Shown here one piece after another: positions 20,522-29,922 of a stretch of 34,498 bases of DNA. The position numbers and the translations under genes were made by a program. Source of the stretch: an uncultured Bacteroidota bacterium (GTDB lineage: Bacteria; Bacteroidota; Bacteroidia; 2-12-FULL-35-15); assembly GCA_903870175.1 (NCBI GenBank), contig CAIQBY010000064.1, positions 1-34,498 on the forward strand, given 5' to 3'. Below the pieces are notes generated by a model, which saw only the letters and a program-made list of their open reading frames with translations, was not told where the DNA came from and did no database searches. The stretch's first letter is position 1, and every line of letters starts with the position of its first letter.

Positions 20522-21556
20522 ATGAAAAAAGTACTGCTACTATTATTTGCCTGTTTTTCTTCTCTCTTTTGGAGAGATGCAGGAGGCAATATATCCGCTC
20601 AGGACATTCATTTTTCTCAGTTTAATGCATCTCCGCAAAACTTAAACCCAGCCCAAACAGGCTTATTTGATGGTGATTGGAGATTTGTCGGGAATCAAAG
20701 AAGTCAATGGGCTTCTGTGCCTGTGCCTTATCGGACTTATTCTCTTTCAACTGATACTCGTTTGAAAAAATCTTTTCTGGGAGGAACCATTGCTCTTGGA
20801 TTGATTGCAAACACTGACAAATCGGGAGATTCCAAATTAAGCACTACCAATGTTTATGCATCGGCATCATTCATCAGGAAATTAAACAGAGACTCTACAC
20901 ACTTTATATCTGTTGGCGTTCAGCCGGGAGTAACTACAAAAGTTTTTAATCCTTCTGCTCTAACTTTCGATAGTCAGTATGACGGAGATAGCTATAATCC
21001 TGCATTGCCGAGCGGCGAGAATTTTACAAACTATAGAATAACATACTTTGATGCTGGTGCCGGAATTGCTTATCTTTATAGAAAGAACAAAAGATTGTTT
21101 GCCAATATCGGTGTATCTGCATTGCATTTAACAAGGCCGAAAGAATTATTCTTTGGCAATAGCGGCAGCAGGCTGGATATAAAAACTACTGTGAGCGGCA
21201 TAGTCGAATTTCCTGTATCGGAAAAGCTGGATATTGTGCCAACCTGCCTGTATTCGCATCAGGGAAAATACGATGAAACAGTTGCAGGCGGCTTTGCCAA
21301 ATATTTTTTAACTCCTGTGGATGGCATGACAACAGCGGTTTCGCTTGGCGGACTTTATCGTTTTAAAGATGCTTTTATTATTGCCGGCAATGTGGATTAC
21401 CGCAATTTTAATGTAGGTGTGAGCTATGATGTGAATACTTCAAAACTTATTGCCGCCACAAATTATCGCGGAGGTTTCGAAATTTCTGTGATATATATCT
21501 TCAGAAAAATAGTTCCTTTTGTGGCAAAGAAAAGAGTTTGCCCTGTATATATGTAA
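20522..21556 (+). CDS. Type IX secretion system membrane protein, PorP/SprF family
   Basis: AQDIHFSQFNASPQNLNPAQTGLFDGDWRFVGNQRSQWASVPVPYRTYSLSTDTR...; follows a CHU_C gene. Confidence 0.95.
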   Translation: MKKVLLLLFACFSSLFWRDAGGNISAQDIHFSQFNASPQNLNPAQTGLFDGDWRFVGNQRSQWASVPVPYRTYSLSTDTRLKKSFLGGTIALGLIANTDKSGDSKLSTTNVYASASFIRKLNRDSTHFISVGVQPGVTTKVFNPSALTFDSQYDGDSYNPALPSGENFTNYRITYFDAGAGIAYLYRKNKRLFANIGVSALHLTRPKELFFGNSGSRLDIKTTVSGIVEFPVSEKLDIVPTCLYSHQGKYDETVAGGFAKYFLTPVDGMTTAVSLGGLYRFKDAFIIAGNVDYRNFNVGVSYDVNTSKLIAATNYRGGFEISVIYIFRKIVPFVAKKRVCPVYM

Positions 21557-21567
21557 GCGGTTATTTT

Positions 21568-22188
21568 TTATTGAGGAGACATTTCTATAGGATTACTATA
21601 GGTAAGTTTTCCCTCAGATCCCATTCCGAAAGAAACGAATTTGTGTTTTTCTTTGCTGATAAGTTCAGAAATTATTCCTTTTCTTCCTGCGCAGTAATGG
21701 AAGTTCCAATGTGCCGGATTATTATCTTCATTAGTGGTCAGAGTGTACATAATACCATAGCGAATTCCCTGCAATTGTATTTTAGAAATGGAATACGAAA
21801 CCCTTCCTTTTTGCTTCAGCGCCCTTATTTCTAAAACTGTTTCTTCCAACTGACCTTGAGCTTTAAAACCACCCTGAAAAGGATACCCTGTCTTATTTAA
21901 TAAAGTTTCATCGCCATCTGCAAATATATTTAACCAGTTACCATTTTTTCTAAGTATTTTCTCAACTTTCTTTCTGGCATCTTTCACATCTGCACCTTTT
22001 CCATGATATACTAAATTAGTTCTTGCATTATCAAATTTAACAATCAATGGTAGCAAGATATTCATCTTTACAGGCAAATCAGTAAAAAAGGCAGCATTAA
22101 TCTTTAATGTTTTATAGACACGCATTGATGCTTTATAAAAATCAGGTTCAGTGAAATTGGAGAAATCAGTAATTATTTTTGCTGCCAT
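21568..22188 (-). CDS. Bacteroidetes hypothetical protein (N-terminal helical, C-terminal fibronectin-like); 206 aa
   Basis: MAAKIITDFSNFTEPDFYKASMRVYKTLKINAAFFTDLP...KFVSFGMGSEGKLTYSNPIEMSPQ; resembles the widespread Bacteroidetes family with NxNFxxP.P and C-terminal Fn3-like region. Confidence 0.75.
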   Translation of the reverse strand: MAAKIITDFSNFTEPDFYKASMRVYKTLKINAAFFTDLPVKMNILLPLIVKFDNARTNLVYHGKGADVKDARKKVEKILRKNGNWLNIFADGDETLLNKTGYPFQGGFKAQGQLEETVLEIRALKQKGRVSYSISKIQLQGIRYGIMYTLTTNEDNNPAHWNFHYCAGRKGIISELISKEKHKFVSFGMGSEGKLTYSNPIEMSPQ

Positions 22189-22211
22189 AGTTGTTTGTGT
22201 TATTTCTTATT

Positions 22212-22370
22212 ACACCTATCCCTAAGATTATTTTAATTACTTCTGGATATCAGGGCTAAAGCCAATTTTGGTGTTATTTGATAGTAACCCTAGCCTTAAG
22301 GCTAGGGTTATTGGAACATTAGTATTAGTGGGCTTTAGCCCAATTTAAAATAATCTTAGGGATAGGTACA
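22212..22370. mobile_element. MITE-like non-autonomous element with 23-bp terminal inverted repeats and 9-bp target-site duplication
   Basis: TIRs ACCTATCCCTAAGATTATTTTAA (22214-22236) and its perfect reverse complement (22345-22367). TTTCTTATT direct repeats flank it at 22203-22211 and 22371-22379. Inside is a perfect 26-bp palindrome TAACCCTAGCCTTAAGGCTAGGGTTA (22285-22310). Confidence 0.8.
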
Positions 22371-22389
22371 TTTCTTATTGATAGTTAGG

Positions 22390-22485
22390 TTTATTAGGTT
22401 GTCGGTTAATACCCCGAGGCTCTGCCTCGGAATTAAAAAAATCCTTTAACTGATACCTCGAGGCTCTGCCTCGGGGTAATTCATT
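22390..22485. repeat. REP/BIME-like repeat, copy A (96 bp, two CCGAGGCtctGCCTCGG hairpins)
   Basis: Identical over 96 bp to 33033-33128. Confidence 0.95.
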
Positions 22486-22556
22486 ATTATCTGTACAAAC
22501 GTTTAGCAAATGCCAGTGTTTCTCATTGGTATAAATCTCTTTTCTTTCCCTTTAAA

Positions 22557-22724
22557 AGTTTATTGCATAAGGTTGATAGTTTACGATAAACTGTTAGAGG
22601 TTTGCGTAAAACTTACAACAGTTTACCGTAAAAGGATGACAGGAATCCGTAAACCTCTATAGGTTTATCATAAATTGTCAACAGGAAACGACAAACCTCT
22701 AACAGGTTACTGTTAAAGGTTGTT
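22557..22724. repeat. 21-bp palindromic tandem array 2 (8 units, degenerate AGTTTACCGTAAACCTCTAAC)
   Basis: Unit starts 22557, 22578, 22599, 22620, 22641, 22662, 22683, 22704 at exact 21-bp spacing; cores such as AGTTTACGATAAACT. Confidence 0.8.
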
Positions 22725-22839
22725 CTCTCGAAAAATGATGGTTTACTCCTGTAAAATAAGTTATCATATTTACTACATCCTTAAAAAGAACTTTTGCAAA
22801 AGTAACTCTAATAATCGGTTATGTGGTAATTATAATTAC

Positions 22840-23199
22840 TTACTTGGCTTTGCCAATGATTCCGAGATGTGTGTTATTGAAACTATCTGGATATTTTAAT
22901 CCGTATCCCATTATTCTGTCCATCGAAGAATGTGCGAACAGTATAATACCGATGAGTTGCAGTGCAGGATTCATTATATATATTCCAATAACATATATTA
23001 TAATTGCCACTGCTTTGAGATGGACAAAATTATATAAATGTGCTCCTATTTCAGTGTTTACAAGGTACCCAAGCATGCTTAAGTCGGGAAGAAAAAGCAA
23101 TGCGGGAAACCACCACAAGTTATAATTTAGGTGATTGAATAAAAAGATTGCAAATAAAAACATCGCTGTTTCTTCCAGTTTAAGTAAATACTTCATCAT
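22840..23199 (-). CDS. DUF4260 family small membrane protein
   Basis: MMKYLLKLEETAMFLFAIFLF...WWFPALLFLPDLSMLGYL...GAHLYNFVHLKA...HSSMDRIMGYGLKYPDSFNNTHLG. Confidence 0.85.
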   Translation of the reverse strand: MMKYLLKLEETAMFLFAIFLFNHLNYNLWWFPALLFLPDLSMLGYLVNTEIGAHLYNFVHLKAVAIIIYVIGIYIMNPALQLIGIILFAHSSMDRIMGYGLKYPDSFNNTHLGIIGKAK

Positions 23200-23202
23200 T
23201 GA

Positions 23203-26200
23203 TTATGCATCTAAATCGCCGTACTCTAATTTTATTCCTTTGATATATAAAATAAATCTCAATATCCATACGAAGAACGGAATGTACATTGTTGCAGCAG
23301 GTAAATCGAAATGCTTTAAAACAATTACTGATTTGCGTTTCAATCTCTCTGCAATTAAATACATGGCAGGTACCAATAATAAAGTAAGGAAGGTGGAGAA
23401 ACCCAATCCGAAAATCATGGTCCATGATAACGGTCCCCAGAAAGCAACGTTGTCTCCGCCGAAATAAATATGCGGATTCCCATGTGTCAGCAAGGTTTCG
23501 AAGTCAATGTTCAACCCTACAGCCAGCGGAATCAATCCGAGTATTGCAGCTGTAGCAGTTAATATTACAGGTGTTATACGTGTTCGTCCCGCTTCAATTA
23601 TTGCATCCCATAAGCTCATTCCTTCAGACCGCGCCAGTTCGGCAAACTCAATTAACAAAATACCGTTACGCACCACAATGCCCGCCAATGCTACTATTCC
23701 GATACCTGTCATTACACTGCTCATATCCATCTTGAAGATGGCTGTACCTAATAAAACTCCAATAATACTGAAGAATATTTCGGTAAGAATAATAAATGGT
23801 TTACCTATCGAATTAAATTGTGTAACCAGAATCAATAATATTAAGCCTAAAGAAATCATCATTGCTCTGCCGAGAAACGCTTGTGTTTCTGCTTGTTCTT
23901 CTGTTGCCCCTGTCATTGCAATTTCCACGTTTCCTGATTTTACATATCCTTTCATTGCCTTCTGAACCGCTGCAGCTACTTCATTTTTGTTATATCCCGC
24001 TGAAGCATCAGAAGATAATGTAATAACTCTTTTCTGCATCTTTCGTTTGATGCCGCCATACGTATTGCTATATTCAATATCGCAGAAAGCTGAAAGAGGA
24101 ACGCTTCTTAAAACCCCGCCCATGTTCATATCGCGAAACGTTATTTTCAAATTTCGAAGCGCTTCAATATTATTTCGCTGGTCAAGTTGATAACGTATCT
24201 GAATCGGATATTCATCATTTGCATCACGGAACTTCGATGGTTTATCAATTCCAAAAACTGCATTTCTAATCTCTGCAGCAATAGTATAAGTTGATATTCC
24301 TTCTCTGTTGGCACGCTCTCTGTCAATATTGAAAGTGATTTCAGGTTTATTACTTTCAAAGTCCGACTTCAGATTATCCACACCCGGAATATTCTGTGCA
24401 TCAAGAAATTGTTTCAACCGGATAGAATTATTCACCAGGTCTTCAAATTTATCTCCGCGAATTTCAATGTTGATAGGTTTCGAAACCGGCGGACCTGCCT
24501 GCTCTTTGCTCACAGTAATATCAGCTCCCGGTATATTCCAGCGAAGATGCTGCAACTTGATTAAATAATCCGTCGTATTCTTTCCATCTCTTTCCGAGAA
24601 GTCAACAAATGAAATTGCAATCTTCCCTCTGTTCGGATAATCGTTCTGGTCCTGGTCTTGCGGGTCAGTAGTCTGTTTGGTTACATTGGTAATTATTGAT
24701 TTTACAAGTTTGTTTGTATCGCCCAGCACTGAATTTACTTTTTGTTCCACCTGCAGCATCACTGCATTTGTTTTGGCAGGATCTGTACCAACAGGCAGTT
24801 TCACATATACATAAACAAAGTTGGGATCTCCTTCAGGGAAGAAAACCACTTTAGGACTTCTAACAATGAAAAGCCCGATAGCAAAAACAAACAACGCGAA
24901 TGTTGCCCAAAGTGCCAGCCAAGGGCGTTTCAGAAAGCGTAACAAAAAACGTGTATATCTATCTTTGAATGCGGGCCAGGTTTTTTCCTGAAATTTCTCA
25001 ATAACTTTATGCAACCAGAAACGATGAAGTAACATAAAAGCCACAAAGAATAAAAGTAAATTCCCAAACGCCGGATGTCCCATCAAATGCGATATTGCAG
25101 CAATCAAAACAAATAAGACAATACGAATAATTGCCTTCCTGTTTATGCTTCCGTAATTCCGTTTTTCATCGTCATGCGTTCTCATAAAATCAACTGCAAA
25201 TACAGGATTGATAATGTATGCAATAACCAGAGAAGCAAGTAATGTGGTGATTAAAGTAATAGGTAAAAAGAACATGAACTTACCGATGATTCCACTCCAG
25301 AAAGCAAGTGGAATAAAGGGAGCAAGAGTTGTAAGAGTTCCGCTTAATACCGGAAGAAATACTTCTCCGGCAGCCATCTTGGCAGCTGTTTTTATATCCC
25401 GTTTCCCATTTTCGAAAAGCCGGTGTGTATTCTCAATCACTACAATTGCATCATCCACCACTATTCCGAGTGCAAGAAGGAATGCAAACAGAACAATCAT
25501 ATTTAATGTAAATCCATAAGCAGGGAAAACCAGAAATGCCAGAAACATTGACAGCGGAACCGATGCAGCTACGAAGAGTGCATTGTTTACTCCCATAAAA
25601 AACATCAGAATAAGCGTTACGAGTATAAATCCAATAATAATTGTATTAATTAAATCATGAAGAGTGCTTCTTGTTTTTTCAGATTGATCACCTGTTATAG
25701 TAACAGTAAGATTCGAAGGCAGCTCCTTTGATTCTTGCATTTGTTTTATTGTTTCATTGATTTTGTCAGATGCTTCAATAAGATTTTCTCCTGAACGTTT
25801 TACAATATTCAATGTAATAACATTTTTTCCTGCAAGTCGTGCATAACTTTCCTGCTCGTGAGTTCCATCAACTACTTCTGCAAGGTCCTTTAAATAAAGC
25901 TTTGCGCCAGTAGGAGAATTAATCACAAGGTTTTTTATTTCTTCTACAGTTTTAAATTCCGCTTTCACAGTAAGGTTTCTTTTCATGCCATCCATCGGAA
26001 CTAATCCGCCCGACATGTTCAGATTTTCAGAGCCGATGGCACGTTGAATATCACCTAAAGTCAATGTAGCAGCCTGCAGTTTATACATATCCACATTCAC
26101 TTGTATTTCGCGCTCCAAATCACCAACCATCACCACTTTCGAAATCTGTTTCATTGATTCTATCTTATCTTTCAACGCATCGCCATACTTCTTCAGCTTG

Positions 26201-26667
26201 TTCAAATCAATGCTTCCGGCAAGATTTACATACATAATCGGCAGGTCGGAAAATGCCACTTCCAGCACGTTTGGTTCCGCAGTTAAATCTTTTGGCAAAT
26301 CAGTTGCAGCTTTATCCACTGCATCTTTCACCTTTTGTTTTGCTACCGCAACATTTACATCCGTATTAAACTCAACCATAATCACGGATACATCCTGCAA
26401 CGAATTTGAATTCAGTTTTTTTACTCCCGAAATGGATTTCAATTGCTTCTCAATCGGTTTAGTAACAAGGTTTTCAATATTAGCCGGTGAGTTTCCAAAG
26501 TAAACCGTATTCACATAAATAGTTGGCACAACAATGTCAGGAAAACTTTCTTTTGGAAGAGAGTTATACGACATAATCCCTGCAAAACAAAGGATAATAG
26601 TAAATACATAGATACTTATTTTATTATCTATCGCCCAGCTTGAAGGTTTAAATTCTCTAATTTTCAT
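23203..26667 (-). CDS. RND family efflux transporter permease (AcrB/AcrD/AcrF-like)
   Basis: 1154 aa; VDDAIVVIENTHRLFENG, GTLTTLAPFIPLAFWSGIIGKFM, GIVALAGIVVRNGILLIEFA motifs. Confidence 0.97.
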   Translation of the reverse strand: MKIREFKPSSWAIDNKISIYVFTIILCFAGIMSYNSLPKESFPDIVVPTIYVNTVYFGNSPANIENLVTKPIEKQLKSISGVKKLNSNSLQDVSVIMVEFNTDVNVAVAKQKVKDAVDKAATDLPKDLTAEPNVLEVAFSDLPIMYVNLAGSIDLNKLKKYGDALKDKIESMKQISKVVMVGDLEREIQVNVDMYKLQAATLTLGDIQRAIGSENLNMSGGLVPMDGMKRNLTVKAEFKTVEEIKNLVINSPTGAKLYLKDLAEVVDGTHEQESYARLAGKNVITLNIVKRSGENLIEASDKINETIKQMQESKELPSNLTVTITGDQSEKTRSTLHDLINTIIIGFILVTLILMFFMGVNNALFVAASVPLSMFLAFLVFPAYGFTLNMIVLFAFLLALGIVVDDAIVVIENTHRLFENGKRDIKTAAKMAAGEVFLPVLSGTLTTLAPFIPLAFWSGIIGKFMFFLPITLITTLLASLVIAYIINPVFAVDFMRTHDDEKRNYGSINRKAIIRIVLFVLIAAISHLMGHPAFGNLLLFFVAFMLLHRFWLHKVIEKFQEKTWPAFKDRYTRFLLRFLKRPWLALWATFALFVFAIGLFIVRSPKVVFFPEGDPNFVYVYVKLPVGTDPAKTNAVMLQVEQKVNSVLGDTNKLVKSIITNVTKQTTDPQDQDQNDYPNRGKIAISFVDFSERDGKNTTDYLIKLQHLRWNIPGADITVSKEQAGPPVSKPINIEIRGDKFEDLVNNSIRLKQFLDAQNIPGVDNLKSDFESNKPEITFNIDRERANREGISTYTIAAEIRNAVFGIDKPSKFRDANDEYPIQIRYQLDQRNNIEALRNLKITFRDMNMGGVLRSVPLSAFCDIEYSNTYGGIKRKMQKRVITLSSDASAGYNKNEVAAAVQKAMKGYVKSGNVEIAMTGATEEQAETQAFLGRAMMISLGLILLILVTQFNSIGKPFIILTEIFFSIIGVLLGTAIFKMDMSSVMTGIGIVALAGIVVRNGILLIEFAELARSEGMSLWDAIIEAGRTRITPVILTATAAILGLIPLAVGLNIDFETLLTHGNPHIYFGGDNVAFWGPLSWTMIFGLGFSTFLTLLLVPAMYLIAERLKRKSVIVLKHFDLPAATMYIPFFVWILRFILYIKGIKLEYGDLDA

Positions 26668-26709
26668 ATTATAATTTTGTTGATATTTATTCTGACGAAC
26701 AGAAAATAT

Positions 26710-27813
26710 TTACTTTTTATAAACAATCGCAATACCGTCATTTATTACATCGTAACCCGCCGAAACAAGCATGTCACCTTCCTTTAAACCTGAAGTTATT
26801 TCGGCCTGTCCGTTATATTGTTTACCTAAATTAACAAGATGTTTCTTCGCAATTTTGCCTTCAGCAACATAAACAAATGACATATTATTTTCATCTTTCT
26901 GAATTGTTTTTACCGGCACTATAATTACCGGAGAAGTTGATTGATAGTCGCTGATATTCAATCGGGCAACCATATTGGGATGATATTCCTTTTTATCATC
27001 GAGCATTACTTCCACCGTAAATGAGCGAGTATTTGAGTTAATAGCGCGCGATACATAATTTATTGTTGAAACAAGCGAATCATTTGAATCAGGGAAACGC
27101 ACAATTACTTCACTTCCCTTTTTTATTTTAGAAGCATAACTTTCAGCAATGTCAGCTTTCACTTTCAAATGTGAAAAATTAATTACACGAATAGAAGCCA
27201 ATCCAGGCATCACCATCTGACCTAATTTAATATCCACAGCGTCCACAGTTCCGTTGATAGGAGAAATAATTTTAGTCATTCGTAATTGTTCTTTCAAAGC
27301 AGACATTTTTTTCTCCATACTTTCTTTATTTGTTTTTGCCTGAAGAAATTGAATTTCAGTTCCGATTTTTTGGTCCCAAAGATTCTTTTGTTTCTCAAAA
27401 ATCTGATTTACCAAATCAGCATTGGTCTGTAAGTCTGATATCTGTTGATTTATAGCACGAGCATCAGTTTCAGCAAGCACATCACCTGTTTTTACTTCGT
27501 CACCTACTTTCACATTTATTTCAGTAATAGTGCCAGGCATCTCAGTACTTAAATTCACATTTTCATCTGCATCCACTCTTCCCAAGACATCAATATAATT
27601 TTTAAAAGTTGCTGCTTTTAATGTCTCCACAGATACTGCAATTCCTGTTTGCGAAGAATCTGTTTTATTCATACTTGCCTCCAAAACTGAAATCTTGGAT
27701 TTGATTTCCGCCTCTTCTTTTTTCAAAGCATCCAGTTCCGAGCTTTTATCTACAGGCTTCGAACAAGCTACAAACATTGAAAGAGCACCTATTATTATTA
27801 TTCCTTTTTTCAT
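26710..27813 (-). CDS. RND efflux periplasmic adaptor (membrane fusion) lipoprotein
   Basis: MKKGIIIIGALSMFVACSKP lipobox; PGTITEINVKVGDEVKTGDVLAETDARAIN; ISPINGTVDAVDIKLGQMV. Confidence 0.96.
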   Translation of the reverse strand: MKKGIIIIGALSMFVACSKPVDKSSELDALKKEEAEIKSKISVLEASMNKTDSSQTGIAVSVETLKAATFKNYIDVLGRVDADENVNLSTEMPGTITEINVKVGDEVKTGDVLAETDARAINQQISDLQTNADLVNQIFEKQKNLWDQKIGTEIQFLQAKTNKESMEKKMSALKEQLRMTKIISPINGTVDAVDIKLGQMVMPGLASIRVINFSHLKVKADIAESYASKIKKGSEVIVRFPDSNDSLVSTINYVSRAINSNTRSFTVEVMLDDKKEYHPNMVARLNISDYQSTSPVIIVPVKTIQKDENNMSFVYVAEGKIAKKHLVNLGKQYNGQAEITSGLKEGDMLVSAGYDVINDGIAIVYKK

Positions 27814-27870
27814 ATTTATTTTTAATGTTGATTTGTTATATGTTTTTTAAATTCTGTTTCTTAATACTTA

Positions 27871-29211
27871 TTATTTCAAGTTGCCATTTGCTTTATCAAA
27901 ATCTATCTTTGCAATTATAGCATCATATAAAGCATTGTAATAGTTTGTTTGCGTTTCCTGAAGTGCCGTCTCGGCAGTTACTAATTCAAGATTGGACCCG
28001 ATTCCCTGATCGTATTTCTTTTTCGCTACGTTCACCACATCTTCGGCAAGCTTGATATTTTTCTTTTGATTTTCGAGCGAAGAAGCTGCATTAGTAAGGT
28101 TAGCGATGGAAGAAGCTAAATCCAAATCAATTGATTTTTTAATAAAATCCATATTGTTTTCTGCCTGCTGAACATTAAGTTTTGCCTCTTGTACTTTCAC
28201 ACCGTGCTGAAACCCTGAAAATATAGGCATCTTAATAGTAGCACCAATTAATGCTGTTGGATACCAAGGTCTGTAGGTATCAAAAACATTAAAATCATTT
28301 CGAAATGCATTACCACTCAAATTACCATAAGCATAAGCAAATGGAAGGAAAGCTAAATTTTGACGCTTTAAATCAATCTTAGCCAATTTGAATTGAGTTT
28401 CCATAATTCCGTATTCAATTCGTTTTGAATAATCAAATTTATCAGGTTGAGCTAAAACTCCGATGTCAACTTTTACATCGTCCAGCTTATCTGTCAAAGA
28501 TAAGTCAGCATTCACATCCATTCCCATTTGATATTTCAAAAGATAAGTACCTACCTTTAATAATCTATTTATTTTTTCCTGTTCTACTATCAAATTATTA
28601 TAGGTAACTGTTATTCTGTCAAAATCTATTTTTTCTACAAAACCATTATCCATCAAAGCTTTTGTATCATCCATCGTTTTTTTAACTCTTGCAATATTTG
28701 CATCCATCAGCTTCAATCGTTCGGTACTTACAAGTACCATATAATAGGCTTTACTTACCGTTGCAGCCGTTTCAATTTTAGTACGCTGAACATTTTTTGT
28801 TGAAAGGCTAACATAAACTTTCGAGCCTTTTAATCCAATAATATAATCAGAACTGAAAAGTAATTGACTGGCATCAAACCCTGCAGTTGCCTGATATTGC
28901 AAACCAAATTTTACCGCAGCAAGCACTCCGGGAGGACCTCCAAAAGCCTCGGCAGGAAATACCTGAGTTGGAATTTCTATAAAATCTTTTACATCAAAAC
29001 TTGAATTAATTTGAGGCAAACCTGTTCCTATAGTTTCCGATACTCTTTTACGAGCTAATTCTTCAGTGATAGCAGCATTTTTAATATCATTTTGGTTTTG
29101 CATTGCAAATTCAACTGCCTGCTTCACCGAAAAAGAAAAGTTGTTTTTTGTTTGCCCAAAACAATTAACTACTGCTATTCCTAATCCTATTCCTATTATT
29201 ATTTTCTTCAT
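27871..29211 (-). CDS. TolC family outer membrane efflux protein (ATG at 29211 preferred; ORF extends to 29271)
   Basis: MKKIIIGIGLGIAVVNCFGQ signal peptide; AVEFAMQNQNDIKNAAITEELARKRVSE...; typical TolC coiled-coil repeat. Confidence 0.95.
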   Translation of the reverse strand: MKKIIIGIGLGIAVVNCFGQTKNNFSFSVKQAVEFAMQNQNDIKNAAITEELARKRVSETIGTGLPQINSSFDVKDFIEIPTQVFPAEAFGGPPGVLAAVKFGLQYQATAGFDASQLLFSSDYIIGLKGSKVYVSLSTKNVQRTKIETAATVSKAYYMVLVSTERLKLMDANIARVKKTMDDTKALMDNGFVEKIDFDRITVTYNNLIVEQEKINRLLKVGTYLLKYQMGMDVNADLSLTDKLDDVKVDIGVLAQPDKFDYSKRIEYGIMETQFKLAKIDLKRQNLAFLPFAYAYGNLSGNAFRNDFNVFDTYRPWYPTALIGATIKMPIFSGFQHGVKVQEAKLNVQQAENNMDFIKKSIDLDLASSIANLTNAASSLENQKKNIKLAEDVVNVAKKKYDQGIGSNLELVTAETALQETQTNYYNALYDAIIAKIDFDKANGNLK

Positions 29212-29279
29212 TCTTTTAATTACTATTTTATTAGTTCGATTTTTCAAATCTTCAAATTGATTTATTTTCAAATTAAATT

Positions 29280-29894
29280 TTACTCATCTTCCATTACCTC
29301 TTTATATTTATTGAAGAGTTTATGTCCTTTAATATTACATATCCCTAACAAAAAATGGTCAAGTAAAGTTACCTGCACATCTAATATTCTAAATTTATCA
29401 GGAGGGAATATATCAGGATTAAAACCCATTTGTACTTGTTCAATTCTAAGTTTGGCAAGTATTTTAGCATTCAAGTCTGTTCTGACATAACCTTCCTTTA
29501 TCCCTCTTTCAATTGAGTCCTCAACCATTTTCGCCATACAGTTTTCTTTAAATACTATAAACTGTTTCCAGGCACCCGGATGATATTTTTGCAAATCATA
29601 AAATATATTAGGATGAACCTTTGAAAACATATTGCCCATGTGTTTCATCAAATTCAATACTTCCTCTATTACATTTTCCGAATCTTTTTGTATTTGTCGT
29701 AACTCATTCTCATCTTTTTTCAAACTTTCTGAAAGAAGTGTTTCCACCAATTCATTTTTGTCTGCAAAAAAGTGATAAATGGTTTTTTTAGATACTGCAA
29801 GATGTTTTGCAATATCATCCATTGTAATACTCTTAATTCCATACTTAAAAAACAGATCCTGAGCACCAAATAATATTCTTTCTTTTATTTCCAT
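29280..29894 (-). CDS. TetR/AcrR family transcriptional regulator
   Basis: MEIKERILFGAQDLFFKYGIKSITMDDIAKHLAVSKKTIYHFFADKNELVETLL: canonical TetR HTH. Confidence 0.97.
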   Translation of the reverse strand: MEIKERILFGAQDLFFKYGIKSITMDDIAKHLAVSKKTIYHFFADKNELVETLLSESLKKDENELRQIQKDSENVIEEVLNLMKHMGNMFSKVHPNIFYDLQKYHPGAWKQFIVFKENCMAKMVEDSIERGIKEGYVRTDLNAKILAKLRIEQVQMGFNPDIFPPDKFRILDVQVTLLDHFLLGICNIKGHKLFNKYKEVMEDE

Positions 29895-29922
29895 TTTGTA
29901 TGAATTTTTTTATTTCGGGGTG

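Noticed and set aside
21538-21834. 98-aa plus-strand ORF at the end of the PorP/SprF gene
   Set aside because: Antisense to 21568..22188(-), which has a recognisable Bacteroidetes protein pattern and ATG start.
23135-26503. Plus-strand ORFs opposite the RND pump gene (23507..23965, 25208..25519, 26198..26503 and others)
   Set aside because: Antisense shadows of a strongly supported 1154-aa RND transporter.
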